Assembly: GCA_017457955.1 (NCBI GenBank)
Contig: JAFTGL010000011.1
Location: 1 to 64,000, forward strand
Length of the DNA: 64,000 bases
Origin: Ruminococcus sp.
GTDB taxonomy: Bacteria > Bacillota > Clostridia > Oscillospirales > Acutalibacteraceae
Reading direction: 5' to 3'
Part shown: piece by piece, positions 39,054 through 47,635 of the stretch
How positions within the stretch are numbered: the stretch's first letter is position 1
Layout of the letters: the number at the start of each line of letters is the position of its first letter
Notes under the pieces: model-generated
Databases searched by the model: none
What the model saw: the letters and a program-made list of their open reading frames with translations, nothing else
Told to the model about the DNA's origin: nothing
Translations under genes and position numbers: made by a program

Positions 39054-41399
39054 ATGATCAAAAAACTCAGCGGCGAGCGGGAGAGCTTCCTCCTGCAGAC
39101 CGATAATACCTCCTACGTGCTCGCGATCACCGACACGAAGCATCCCGAGCACATTTATTACGGCGCGAAGATCGACGTCGACAGCGCGGATGATTTAAAA
39201 GCGATCCATGAAAAACGCGAATTCGAGCCCGGCAACTCCATCGTCTATAACAAGGATACCAAGCTCGCCCTCGAGGACATATGTCTCGAGATGTCGGGCT
39301 TGGGTCACGGCGATATCCGCGAGCCCTTCATTGAGCTTGTCTATCCCGACGGTTCGCGCACGACCGATTTCCTCTATCAAAGTCATACGATCACGGATGA
39401 AAAGCCCGTTTTCACCGACCTGCCCGGCTCCTATGACGAGAGCGGCAAGGTCGAGCACCTGTGCCTGACCCTTTCTGACGGTGATCTTGTACTGGAGCTG
39501 CACTACTGCGTCTATCCCGAGTGCGACGTCATCACCCGCTCGGCAAGGCTGATAAACAACGGCAACAAAGCTGTAAAGATCGAGCGCCTGCTCAGCACGC
39601 AGCTCGACATCCCCGATAAAGACTTCTGCGTGACGTCCTTCCACGGCGGCTGGGCAAGGGAAATGAACGCCTCCACCTACCCCGTCCTGTCGGGCAAGCA
39701 CGTGATTGAATCGCGCACAGGAACCTCCTCTAACCGCGCGAATCCTTTCTTCATGCTGCACCGTCCGTCGACCACCGAGACCGCGGGCGAATGCTACGGC
39801 TTCAATCTCATCTACAGCGGCAACCACTACGCCGCGATCGAGGTGACCCCCTACGGCAAGACCCGCGTCGCGCAGGGCGTCAATCCCTGCGGCTTTAGAT
39901 GGATATTAAAGGGCGGCGACAGCTTTGAAGCCCCCGAGGCGATCATGACCTACAGCAGCAGAGGCTTTGGCGGTCAGAGTGAAAACATGCACCGCTTTAT
40001 CAAGGCGCATATCCTGCGCGGCGAGTGGAAGGACAAGGCGCGTCCTGTTCTTCTCAATTCGTGGGAAGCGAGCTACTTCAACATCAGCGAACACAGTCTC
40101 GTCACCCTCGCGAAAGCGGGCAAGGAACTCGGGATCGAGCTGTTCGTCATGGACGACGGATGGTTCGGCGAGCGCAACGACGATACCCGCTCCTTAGGAG
40201 ACTGGGACGTAAACCCTAAGAAGCTCCCCGGCGGACTGCGCCGTTTGGGGAGCAAAATCACCGCCCTCGGGCTGCAGTTCGGCATATGGGTCGAGCCGGA
40301 GATGTTCAACGTCAACTCCCGCCTGTATGAAGCCCATCCCGACTGGGCGATGGCAGTTCCCGGCAAGCGCCACAGCGAAGGGCGTAATCAGCGCATCCTC
40401 GACCTCTCTAATCCCGAGGTCGTCAGCTATATGACCGATAAGATGACCGAGGTCTTTTCCTCAGCGGATATCAGCTATATCAAATGGGATATGAACCGCA
40501 TTTTCTCGGACGTTTTCTCTCCCTATCTGCCCGCTGAAAATCAGGGAGAGGTCGCCCACCGCTATGTCCTCGGACTGTACCGCATGATGGGTACGCTGTG
40601 CAAACGCTTCCCGCACATCCTCTTTGAGGGCTGTGCGGCAGGCGGCAACCGCTTTGACCTCGGCATCCTCTGCTACTTTCCGCAGATTTGGGGATCGGAT
40701 AACACCGACGCGCTCAGCCGCGTCCATATCCAAGAGGGCTACAGCTTCGGCTATCCGCAGTGCTGTGTCGCGGCGCATGTTTCCGCCAGCCCGAACCACC
40801 AGACCCTACGCTCCACCCCGCTCGAAAGCCGCTTCAATATCGCCGCCTTCGGCGTACTGGGCTATGAGCTGAACGTCCGCGATATGGGTGCAGAGGAAAA
40901 GGAGCATGCCCGCCTGCAGATCGAACTCTACAAGGCATGGCGCGAGGTACTGCAGTATGGCAGCTTTTACCGCCTGTCTGCCGACAACCTTCACACGTGG
41001 ATGTGCGTCTCGGACGACAGAACGCAGGCGGTCGGAATGATCTTTCAGGAGCAAAGCGAAGCCAACACAGGCTCACAGCGGTTTTTCGCGCGGGGACTCG
41101 ATCCCGAGCGCACCTACCGCTTCCGTAATATCTCCGGCAAGGTCAACATTAAGCTGTTCGGCAGTCTCATCAACACCATGGCGCCGATCCATGTCAAACA
41201 GGACGGCGTACTGCACAACCTGATCGCACGCTTTTACAAAATGGGCGGCGAGACGGAGGACTGTACCGCGAAAGGATCTGTGCTGATGAACGCGGGCGTC
41301 GCGCTCAGCCAACCGTTCTCCGGCACAGGCTACAATGAGAATGTCCGCCTCTTCCCGGACTTCGCGTCACGGATGTATTTCTTCGAAGCGATCAAATAA
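39054..41399 (+). CDS. Alpha-galactosidase, GH36
   Basis: A 781-residue cytoplasmic enzyme with the N-terminal beta-supersandwich (to about 330), TIM barrel and C-terminal beta domain of GH36. LFVMDDGWFGERNDD (about 364-378) is the substrate pocket. The nucleophile is Asp479 in YIKWDMNR and the acid/base Asp549 in GSDNTDALSR. HVSASPNHQT follows as usual. Length and motifs match bacterial tetrameric AgaA/AgaB-type enzymes acting on melibiose and raffinose-family sugars. Being last in the operon, 16 bases after the symporter and with a terminator behind, it is the intracellular partner of that carrier. Confidence 0.93.
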   Translation: MIKKLSGERESFLLQTDNTSYVLAITDTKHPEHIYYGAKIDVDSADDLKAIHEKREFEPGNSIVYNKDTKLALEDICLEMSGLGHGDIREPFIELVYPDGSRTTDFLYQSHTITDEKPVFTDLPGSYDESGKVEHLCLTLSDGDLVLELHYCVYPECDVITRSARLINNGNKAVKIERLLSTQLDIPDKDFCVTSFHGGWAREMNASTYPVLSGKHVIESRTGTSSNRANPFFMLHRPSTTETAGECYGFNLIYSGNHYAAIEVTPYGKTRVAQGVNPCGFRWILKGGDSFEAPEAIMTYSSRGFGGQSENMHRFIKAHILRGEWKDKARPVLLNSWEASYFNISEHSLVTLAKAGKELGIELFVMDDGWFGERNDDTRSLGDWDVNPKKLPGGLRRLGSKITALGLQFGIWVEPEMFNVNSRLYEAHPDWAMAVPGKRHSEGRNQRILDLSNPEVVSYMTDKMTEVFSSADISYIKWDMNRIFSDVFSPYLPAENQGEVAHRYVLGLYRMMGTLCKRFPHILFEGCAAGGNRFDLGILCYFPQIWGSDNTDALSRVHIQEGYSFGYPQCCVAAHVSASPNHQTLRSTPLESRFNIAAFGVLGYELNVRDMGAEEKEHARLQIELYKAWREVLQYGSFYRLSADNLHTWMCVSDDRTQAVGMIFQEQSEANTGSQRFFARGLDPERTYRFRNISGKVNIKLFGSLINTMAPIHVKQDGVLHNLIARFYKMGGETEDCTAKGSVLMNAGVALSQPFSGTGYNENVRLFPDFASRMYFFEAIK

Positions 41400-41415
41400 A
41401 CTATATATAGTAAAA

Positions 41416-41450
41416 GCCCGATTTCGGCAAGCGCTGAAATCGGGCATTGT
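41416..41450. terminator. Terminator of the galactoside operon
   Basis: A 10-bp perfect stem GCCCGATTTC (41416-41425 with 41436-41445) followed by ATTGTTATG. TTTTAC on the opposite side makes it usable by the convergent SDR gene. Confidence 0.8.
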
Positions 41451-41460
41451 TATGTAAAAA

Positions 41461-42312
41461 TCATTTCATTTTGTTGACGATGCGGGCAGTGAAATCTGAT
41501 GTAAATATGCTTTTCATCAGCCTGTCATAGAAACCGTCGGGCAGGAGCGTATTCATCACGACCAAAGGCTTTGCGCCGAAGCCGAACAGGTATCGGGCGC
41601 GGGGCTTCTCTTTTTCAGCCGCAAGATACACCTTTCTCGCGACCGTCATCGGGGTGGTCAGCAAGCGGTTATCCTCACTGTATACCTTACGGTACATCGC
41701 GGCGACCTTATCGCAGTCCGCTTCATAGCGCGAGTCTTTTCCCGCCTTTTCAAGGTGATCCGCCGCGATCCTGCCCCAAGAACTACATACGCCGCCCGGC
41801 TCGATCAGGACAACGTTGATACCGTAATCTATCAGCTCCCGCCTGAGGGCGTCAGATAACGCCTCCAGCGCGTACTTTGTCGCGTGGTACCAGCCGCCGA
41901 GGTAAGTCCCCGCACGGCCCCCTGCCGAACCGAGGTTGATGATCCTGCCGCCCTTCGGAATATGCGGCAGAGTCTTTTGGATCATCCGCACCGTGCCGTA
42001 TACGTTGACGTCCATCTGCCGCTCAGCGTCCCTGATCGGGACGGTCTCGATGGGACCGTAAGCCCCGTAGCCTGCCGCGTTGATCAGCGCGTCGATGTGA
42101 CCCTCGCGGGCAACGACCTCGCCGACGCACGCTTCACAGCTCTTTTCGTCGGTGACGTCCAGATACAGCGGACAGACACCGCGGATCTTCAGCTCATTCA
42201 GCTTTTCTGTCCGTCTGGCGGCGGCGTAAACACGCCAGCCCCTATACGCGAACAGCACCGCGCACGCTCTGCCGATTCCCGAGCTTGCGCCCGTGATCAG
42301 TACGACTTTCAT
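41461..42312 (-). CDS. Short-chain dehydrogenase/reductase
   Basis: A 283-residue classical SDR. It has the cofactor motif TGASSGIG (7-14), ALINAAGYGAYGP (NAAG motif variant, about 80-92), active-site Ser in LGSAGG and YHATK (about 151-155). The C-terminal extension with LFGFGAKPLVVMNTLLPDGFYDRLMKSIF resembles lipid-acting or 17-beta-type SDRs. The ATG at 42312 is five bases behind GGAGG; another ATG sits directly before it. Substrate is unknown. It lies 53 bases behind the trpS stop on the same strand. Confidence 0.85.
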   Translation of the reverse strand: MKVVLITGASSGIGRACAVLFAYRGWRVYAAARRTEKLNELKIRGVCPLYLDVTDEKSCEACVGEVVAREGHIDALINAAGYGAYGPIETVPIRDAERQMDVNVYGTVRMIQKTLPHIPKGGRIINLGSAGGRAGTYLGGWYHATKYALEALSDALRRELIDYGINVVLIEPGGVCSSWGRIAADHLEKAGKDSRYEADCDKVAAMYRKVYSEDNRLLTTPMTVARKVYLAAEKEKPRARYLFGFGAKPLVVMNTLLPDGFYDRLMKSIFTSDFTARIVNKMK

Positions 42313-42365
42313 CATTTCCTCCGTTAACGAAAAGAGGGATGACATTAGCATCCCTCCAAAAACTT

Positions 42366-43385
42366 TTATCTCTTCGGCAGGACGTAGCCGATTTTCTTCA
42401 TCGCCTTTTCCACGGTGCGGTGGCTCAGACGCTGTACGAACTCGAGCGACTTTGTATAGCACTCTTCCATGTACTTCTTGTCCTTGAGGTAGTCCTGATA
42501 CCGCTTGCGGATAGGCGACAGCTCCGCAACGACAGCCTCGCCGACGGCGGTCTTAAAGTCGCCGTAGCCCTTGCCGTCAAAGTCGTGCTCGATCTGCTCA
42601 TAGCTGAGTCCCGTGACCGCGGAGTAGATGGACATGAGGTTGTTGATGCCGTCTTTGCCCTCGGCATAGCGCACCTTCATCTCGCTGTCGGTGACCGCAC
42701 GCTTAAACTTCTTCATGATGACGTTGTCGTCGTCGGTGAGCAGGACATAGGCGTTCGCGTTCTCGTCGCTCTTGCTCATCTTGGCGGTCGGATTCTGCAG
42801 GCTCATGACGCGCGCGCCGTCCTTCGGGATGAAGCCCTCTGGGACCGTGAACACGTTGCCGTAGATACCGTTGAAACGGTTGGCGATATCGCGGGTCAAC
42901 TCAAGGTGCTGCATCTGATCCGCGCCGACGGGCACCTTGTCCGCCTGATAAAGCAGGATGTCGCCTGCCATCAGGCTGGGGTAGGTAAAGAGACCCGCGT
43001 TGATGTTGTCGGCATGCTTCGCGCTCTTGTCCTTGAACTGCGTCATTCTCGACAGCTCGCCGAACTGGGTGTAGCAGTCGAGGATCCAGCCCATCACCGC
43101 GTGATCGGGGTTGTGGCTCTGGATGAAGAAGGGCGCTTTCTCGACGTCAACGCCGCAGGCGAGGATCGCCGCGTACATGTCGATAACGTTCTTGCGGAAC
43201 TGCGGGGGATCCTGACGCACCGTGATGGTGTGCAGGTCAGCCAGCGCGTAGATACAGTTATAGGTAGGATCCTCCTGCATTTTGACCCAGTTCCTGACAG
43301 CGCCGAGGTAGTTGCCTAAAGTGATAGCGCCGCTGGGCTGGATCGCGGAGAATACGATTTGCTTCTTTTCGGTTGTGTTTTCCAT
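42366..43385 (-). CDS. trpS: Tryptophan--tRNA ligase
   Basis: A 339-residue class I aminoacyl-tRNA synthetase. The HIGH-like motif is PSGAITLGNYLGA (17-29) and the signature lysines are in KMSKS (202-206). GDILLYQADKVPVGADQMQHLELTRDIA (about 141-168) binds tryptophan and ATP. Length is normal. It lies 12 bases behind the aminotransferase gene and probably shares its promoter. No T-box is visible in the leader at 44592-44690. Confidence 0.95.
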   Translation of the reverse strand: MENTTEKKQIVFSAIQPSGAITLGNYLGAVRNWVKMQEDPTYNCIYALADLHTITVRQDPPQFRKNVIDMYAAILACGVDVEKAPFFIQSHNPDHAVMGWILDCYTQFGELSRMTQFKDKSAKHADNINAGLFTYPSLMAGDILLYQADKVPVGADQMQHLELTRDIANRFNGIYGNVFTVPEGFIPKDGARVMSLQNPTAKMSKSDENANAYVLLTDDDNVIMKKFKRAVTDSEMKVRYAEGKDGINNLMSIYSAVTGLSYEQIEHDFDGKGYGDFKTAVGEAVVAELSPIRKRYQDYLKDKKYMEECYTKSLEFVQRLSHRTVEKAMKKIGYVLPKR

Positions 43386-43397
43386 AGTATCTGTCCT

Positions 43398-44591
43398 TTA
43401 TTTGATGATTTCCTTCGCCAGTCTGCCGATCTCCTTGATACCCTCGGTCAGATCCTCGTCGGTCGGGGTGGAGAAGTTGATGCGGAAGCTGTGGCAGGGC
43501 AAGTCGCTGTCGGTGAGGAAGGCGTTGCCGGGCACGACGCAGACCTTGCGCTCGGTGAGGCGCTTGCAGAAGTCGAGCATATCGACGTTCTCGGGCAGGT
43601 CGCACCAGATGAACAAACCGCCTTCGATCTTATTGTAGCTGATACCGTTCGGCACGACGTACTCGTCGAGGAGCTGCATACACAGGTCAGCCTTGACGGT
43701 ATAGAGCTTTCTGAGGTAATCGAGGTGACCCTCGTAATCGTACTTCGTCATGAACTCGTTGCAGAGCATCTGCGACCACATCGTGGTGTGGACGTCCTGA
43801 CCCTGCTTGCAGATGATCATTTTCGCCATCGCCGCTTTATTTGCCATCATGAAGCCGACGCGGATACCGGGCGACACGACCTTGCTGAACGAACCCGAGT
43901 AGATGACGATACCGTCCTCATCAAAGCTCTTGATCGCGGGCACGTCCTCGCCGTAGTATCTCAGGTCTCCGTAGGGATTGTCCTCGATGATCAGACAGTC
44001 ATGCGCTTTTGCCAGTTCATACAGGCGCTTTCTCTTGCCGAGCGACATAGTTACGCCCGAAGGGTTCTGGAAGTTCGGGATGGTGTAGATCATCTTGGCG
44101 CGGGGATTTGCGTCGAGCACCTTTTCCAGCTCCTCCATGTTCATGCCGTCAGGCTCCACGGGCACGCCGACAAGCTCGGTGTTGTAGCTGCGGAAGGTGT
44201 TCAGAGCGCCGACAAAGCTGGGCGCTTCGCACACCAGCACGTCGCCCTCGTTGAGGAAGCTCTTCGCGGCAATATCCATCACCTGCTGTGCACCTGAGAC
44301 GATGATCAGCTCGTCGCTGTCGCTGCCGATATGATGCTTTTCTTTGAGATAGCTTTTCAGGGTGTCGCGCAGGGGCGCGTAGCCCTCGCTGACGCCGTAC
44401 TGCAAAACGCCGATGGGGTTGTCACGGAGCAGCCTTGCGGAGATCTCGCTGATCGCCGCGACAGGAAACGCGTCGGGAGCGGGATTGCCCGCGGAGAGAG
44501 AGATGACCTCGGGGTCGGAAGCGCTCTTTAAAATCTCGCGGATGGCGTTCGGTTTGAGCGCCAGCACACGGTCGGAAAATCTGTAATCCAT
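43398..44591 (-). CDS. PLP-dependent aminotransferase (MocR-like / 2-aminoadipate type)
   Basis: A 397-residue fold-type I aminotransferase. It has ISLSAGNPAPDAFP (about 30-43), YGVSEGYAPLR (about 66), IVSGAQQVMDIAAK (about 95), FQNPSGVTMS (about 172-181), EDNPYGDLRY (about 199) and the PLP lysine in YSGSFSKVVSPGIRVGFM (about 226-243). The sequence lies close to LysN/AroH-type enzymes that act on aromatic or 2-aminoadipate substrates. Co-location with trpS could point to aromatic amino acids, but that is a guess. An ATG at 44591 is preferred over a GTG nine bases upstream; the ribosome site is weak. Confidence 0.88.
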   Translation of the reverse strand: MDYRFSDRVLALKPNAIREILKSASDPEVISLSAGNPAPDAFPVAAISEISARLLRDNPIGVLQYGVSEGYAPLRDTLKSYLKEKHHIGSDSDELIIVSGAQQVMDIAAKSFLNEGDVLVCEAPSFVGALNTFRSYNTELVGVPVEPDGMNMEELEKVLDANPRAKMIYTIPNFQNPSGVTMSLGKRKRLYELAKAHDCLIIEDNPYGDLRYYGEDVPAIKSFDEDGIVIYSGSFSKVVSPGIRVGFMMANKAAMAKMIICKQGQDVHTTMWSQMLCNEFMTKYDYEGHLDYLRKLYTVKADLCMQLLDEYVVPNGISYNKIEGGLFIWCDLPENVDMLDFCKRLTERKVCVVPGNAFLTDSDLPCHSFRINFSTPTDEDLTEGIKEIGRLAKEIIK

Positions 44592-44608
44592 TGATATCAC
44601 ACTTTCTT

Positions 44609-44635
44609 ATACTGGTTTTTACTGAAAACCAGTAT
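44609..44635. promoter_or_regulatory. Inverted repeat downstream of the aminotransferase promoter
   Basis: ATACTGGTTTT (44609-44619) and AAAACCAGTAT (44625-44635) are perfect 11-bp arms around TACTG. It lies between the -10 box and the start codon, about 18 bases from the ATG, so it can be an operator or a hairpin that hides the ribosome site. Confidence 0.6.
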
Positions 44636-44656
44636 TGTAAAATAAAACCGTATAAT

Positions 44657-44685
44657 ATGATAGCATAAGTTGGCCGTTTGTGCAA
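44657..44685 (-). promoter_or_regulatory. Promoter of the aminotransferase-trpS unit
   Basis: On the minus strand TTGCAC (44685-44680), 17 bases, TATCAT (44662-44657). A second TA-rich box, TATTAT, follows. Confidence 0.55.
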
Positions 44686-44831
44686 GAAAATCGGCAAATT
44701 TCTGTATATCTGTACTGTAAGATCGTTCAGTTATCGCCAATATCATCACGATTCTTTTCGTATTTCACACCGAAAAAGCCCAAAATAACGGAATATTCTT
44801 TTGATTTTATCATATTTTAGCGATTTTTCGG

Positions 44832-44860
44832 TTGTATCTGAGCGATTTTTGTAGTATAAT
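44832..44860 (+). promoter_or_regulatory. Promoter of the DHHW lipoprotein gene
   Basis: TTGTAT (44832-44837), 17 bases, TATAAT (44855-44860). The resulting leader is about 90 bases. The stretch 44686-44831 is AT-rich and without a gene. Confidence 0.7.
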
Positions 44861-44957
44861 AGTAAGGTATATAAAGCGCGCCGATCAGATAACGGTGATC
44901 GTATTTGACCGGCATTTTCCGAACCGAAGCATGCGGTTCACCGAATTGGAGGAAAAA

Positions 44958-46067
44958 ATGAAAAAGCCATATCAGGCTCCGCGGCACGGTATCGCGATCC
45001 TGTGTCTGCTGCTGTCAGCAGTCACGGCGCTGTCCCTTACCGCGTGTAAAAAGATGGTCGACGCAGAGAAAAGCGCGACAGAAGAAGCTGCTCCTGTCGT
45101 TCAGCAGGAGCCGGAAACGACCGCTCTCTCAACCGACCCGCTGCAGTTCGATACCCCGAACATCCCCGACGACGGCACCTCAGAGGGTTACTTCTCCGAC
45201 GTAGACTCGGGCGTGTACATCTACAAGGGCATGACGCTGGAGCTTTCCGGCGCGAGCGACAGCGCCGCTCAGGACTACTCCTCGGCGATCTCTGAATTCA
45301 AGAGCGCCTGCCCCGACGTCACCGTCTACAACATGGTCATCCCGACCCACACCGAATACGCCCTGCCGCAGCGTATCATCGACAGCGGCGTAACCACCTC
45401 GTCACAATCACAAAACATCAAGACGGTTTACAGCAGCTACACGGCTGATGTGAAACCAATCAACTGCTACAACACGCTCTCCGAGCACATCGGCGAGTAT
45501 ATCTACTTCAACACCGACCACCACTGGACGGGACTGGGCGCGTACTACGCGTATCAGGCGTTCTGTGAGCAGACCGGTCAGACGGCTTTGGATGTCAGCG
45601 CGTGCACGGAGCACAAGATCGAGGGCTTTGAAGGCTCGTTCTTCGATACGGGCAGCGACCTTACCCCCGACACCGTGTCCTACTGGACGCTCCCCTACGA
45701 GACCCGCGCCACCTGCACGGTCGAGTCGGGCGACGAGCCCTACGACACCGATATCTTTATCGAAGGCCTTGAAGGCGTCAACGCCTACATCACCTTTATC
45801 GGCGGCGACTCAGCGCTCTTTGTCGAGTACAACGACAATCTCAACAGCGGCAAAAAGCTTGCTGTCATCAAAGAGAGCTACGGCAACGCCTTTGTACCGT
45901 GGCTGACCAACAACTACGACGAGGTCCACGTCATCGACTCCCGCTACTTCACGGGCAGCTTGAAGGACTATCTGTCAAAGAACGGTATCACTGAGATACT
46001 GTTCATGAACAACATCATGTCGGCAAACAATCCCTTCATGGTCGACGGGATCAGAGAAATTTTCTAA
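44958..46067 (+). CDS. DHHW-family lipoprotein (AlgX/SGNH-like)
   Basis: A 369-residue lipoprotein. The signal peptide ends in LTAC (Cys30). The exported domain has the name-giving YFNTDHHWTGLGAYYAYQAF (about 177-196), with Asp-His-His of an SGNH-like active site, and the GKKLAVIKESYGNAFVPWL block (about 302-320) where the Ser of the triad is expected. AlgX/AlgJ-type proteins of this fold transfer acetyl groups to polysaccharides, together with an MBOAT membrane partner; a second DHHW protein and an MBOAT gene lie 3-5 kb further on. The ATG is seven bases behind TTGGAGG. It forms a unit with the Nudix gene 17 bases downstream. Confidence 0.82.
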   Translation: MKKPYQAPRHGIAILCLLLSAVTALSLTACKKMVDAEKSATEEAAPVVQQEPETTALSTDPLQFDTPNIPDDGTSEGYFSDVDSGVYIYKGMTLELSGASDSAAQDYSSAISEFKSACPDVTVYNMVIPTHTEYALPQRIIDSGVTTSSQSQNIKTVYSSYTADVKPINCYNTLSEHIGEYIYFNTDHHWTGLGAYYAYQAFCEQTGQTALDVSACTEHKIEGFEGSFFDTGSDLTPDTVSYWTLPYETRATCTVESGDEPYDTDIFIEGLEGVNAYITFIGGDSALFVEYNDNLNSGKKLAVIKESYGNAFVPWLTNNYDEVHVIDSRYFTGSLKDYLSKNGITEILFMNNIMSANNPFMVDGIREIF

Positions 46068-46084
46068 GAAGGAGGTGAGACGGA

Positions 46085-46774
46085 ATGATAGCAAAGAAGG
46101 TCAGAGTCAACGTATACGGTATGCTGGCGGACGGTCTGTACTCCGGCTACGCGAACGGCGAAGGCATCAAAAACAAAAGCGCGTATATCATCTCTAAAAA
46201 GCCGCTGCGTGACTGTATGTTCGGTGTTGTCATCGCCGTCGCAGCCTTCAAAAATGCGGGCGAAAAGCTCATCATCGCTCCCGAGGGCGAGATCTACTAC
46301 GAGCCCGCTATCCGCGAAAAGCTCAGCCGCCTGCACAACGCCGAGATCGAGAGCCTTTCCTGCTTATACGAAAAGAGCTGCGGCGCCATCGTCATCCACA
46401 AGAGCGGCGACCGCTGCAAGATCCTTCTCGTCCGCAACCATAACGGACGCAACTACAGCTTCCCCAAGGGTCACGTCGAACAGGGCGAGACCGAGGAGGA
46501 GACCGCCATCCGCGAGGTCAAGGAGGAAACGGGGCTGGATATCACCATCATCCCCTCGTTCCGCGAGGTCGCGGACTACTGCCCCTTCGGCAAGATCCGC
46601 AAGCGCGTGGTGTTTTTCATGGCGCAGACCATGAGCGATAAGGTACATATCCAGGAGGAAGAGATCGACTCCTACATCTGGGTCGACCTGAACGAAGCTC
46701 ATAACCGCTGTACCTACGACAACGACCTGCGCGTCATCCGCAAAGCGCGGGAAAATATACATAAGCTGAAATAG
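46085..46774 (+). CDS. Nudix hydrolase with pyrophosphatase-like N-terminal domain
   Basis: A 229-residue protein. Residues of about 95-229 are a Nudix domain of the Ap4A-hydrolase type (PKGHVEQGETEEETAIREVKEETGLDI, a complete Nudix box near 125-150). The N-terminal 90 residues (AYIISKKPLRDCMFGVVIAVAAFKNAGEKLIIAPEG) resemble the strand order of family I inorganic pyrophosphatase-like proteins of clostridia, but without the acidic metal site that I can identify. This fold call is by eye. It is the second gene of the DHHW lipoprotein unit and is followed by two hairpins. Confidence 0.75.
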   Translation: MIAKKVRVNVYGMLADGLYSGYANGEGIKNKSAYIISKKPLRDCMFGVVIAVAAFKNAGEKLIIAPEGEIYYEPAIREKLSRLHNAEIESLSCLYEKSCGAIVIHKSGDRCKILLVRNHNGRNYSFPKGHVEQGETEEETAIREVKEETGLDITIIPSFREVADYCPFGKIRKRVVFFMAQTMSDKVHIQEEEIDSYIWVDLNEAHNRCTYDNDLRVIRKARENIHKLK

Positions 46775-46836
46775 TCTGGATACTTTCCGCTGCAAAGCCC
46801 AAGGATTTGCAGCTTTGACTGAAACCCAATGCAGTA

Positions 46837-46904
46837 ACGACAATGCTCCTGACAAAAAGTCGGGGGCATTGTCGTTTTGGGTGACAGGAGTAATCCTGTC
46901 ACCC
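46837..46904 (+). terminator. Two tandem hairpins behind the Nudix gene
   Basis: Stem 1: 46837-46849 with 46863-46875 (core GACAATGC), followed by TTTTGGG. Stem 2: GGGTGACAGGA (46879-46889) with TCCTGTCACCC (46894-46904) and a GTAA loop. The first is the intrinsic terminator. The rest of 46775-47132 carries only the blaI promoter. Confidence 0.8.
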
Positions 46905-47003
46905 TGCCTTGTGTCGATCGTGTTATTCATTTATTTGGCATATTCCATGAATTTTGTCAATCATTTTTATTTTCTATAAAAGCAAAAAAGTAGCTGAAAT
47001 CAG

Positions 47004-47032
47004 TTGACTTCATGCGAAAGCTGTATTATAAT
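47004..47032 (+). promoter_or_regulatory. Strong promoter of the BlaI-like gene
   Basis: TTGACT (47004-47009), 17 bases, TATAAT (47027-47032), about 93 bases upstream of the start codon. No TACA-TGTA dyad typical of BlaI is clear in the leader. Confidence 0.75.
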
Positions 47033-47132
47033 AGCGATAATGATATACCTTAGTAAGCGTTACATAAATATACAGTCCGTGCATTTTCATCTATGACTAT
47101 CCACGAACCGTATTCTAATAAGGGAGCTGGAA

Positions 47133-47510
47133 ATGGTTCTGACTAAAAGCGAAAAGCAAATCATGAATCTGTTATGGAGCGTAGACCGTCCCCTGTCCTG
47201 TTCAGAGATCGTCGAGATGTCTGACGACAAGACATGGAAGGACAGCTATGTCCATTCTCTGATAAAATCCCTGATGAAGAAGGGCGTCGTAGAGATCGAA
47301 TCGTTTGAGCTGATCTCGCGCAGTTACGCGCGTAAATTTTCACCGAAGCTGAGCAAAGAGGCGTTCCTCATCCGCGAGTATCTGGCGGAAAACCCCGAGA
47401 ACAGTATGCTCAAGCTGTTTCAGACATACGCCGACTCCTCGGATGACGCGCAGGAGATGAAGGACATCGAAGCCGTCATAAAAAAGTGGAAGAAAGCCCA
47501 CGCTGAATAA
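47133..47510 (+). CDS. BlaI/MecI/CopY family regulator
   Basis: A 125-residue winged-helix repressor. The DNA-binding part is LTKSEKQIMNLLWSVDRPLSCSEIVEMS followed by VHSLIKSLMKKGVVEI (1-55). The C-terminal dimer helices (about 75-125) end in KDIEAVIKKWKKAHAE. BlaI proteins are normally inactivated by a BlaR1 antirepressor protease, which is not adjacent here, so the signal is unknown. It stands alone with its own promoter. Confidence 0.85.
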   Translation: MVLTKSEKQIMNLLWSVDRPLSCSEIVEMSDDKTWKDSYVHSLIKSLMKKGVVEIESFELISRSYARKFSPKLSKEAFLIREYLAENPENSMLKLFQTYADSSDDAQEMKDIEAVIKKWKKAHAE

Positions 47511-47542
47511 AGACAATTCCTTATCATTTTTCATGTTGTTTT

Positions 47543-47589
47543 ACCAAATGCCGGTTAAAAGCTGAGGAGGCTTTTGACTGGCATTTGGT
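47543..47589 (+). repeat. 20-bp hairpin with an SD-like loop ahead of rubrerythrin
   Basis: 47543-47562 pairs with 47570-47589 over 20 positions including two G-U wobbles; the loop TGAGGAG contains an AGGAG motif. There is no U run behind it, so it is a poor terminator. It may process or regulate the blaI-rubrerythrin transcript, or be a palindromic repeat. Confidence 0.6.
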
Positions 47590-47635
47590 ATATTCCCGCG
47601 TCATTTGCCCATGATAAAGGAAAAGGAGAATGATG

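Noticed and set aside
44592-44690. T-box leader for trpS
   Set aside because: No T-box sequence, specifier loop or sufficient leader length; only a short inverted repeat is present.
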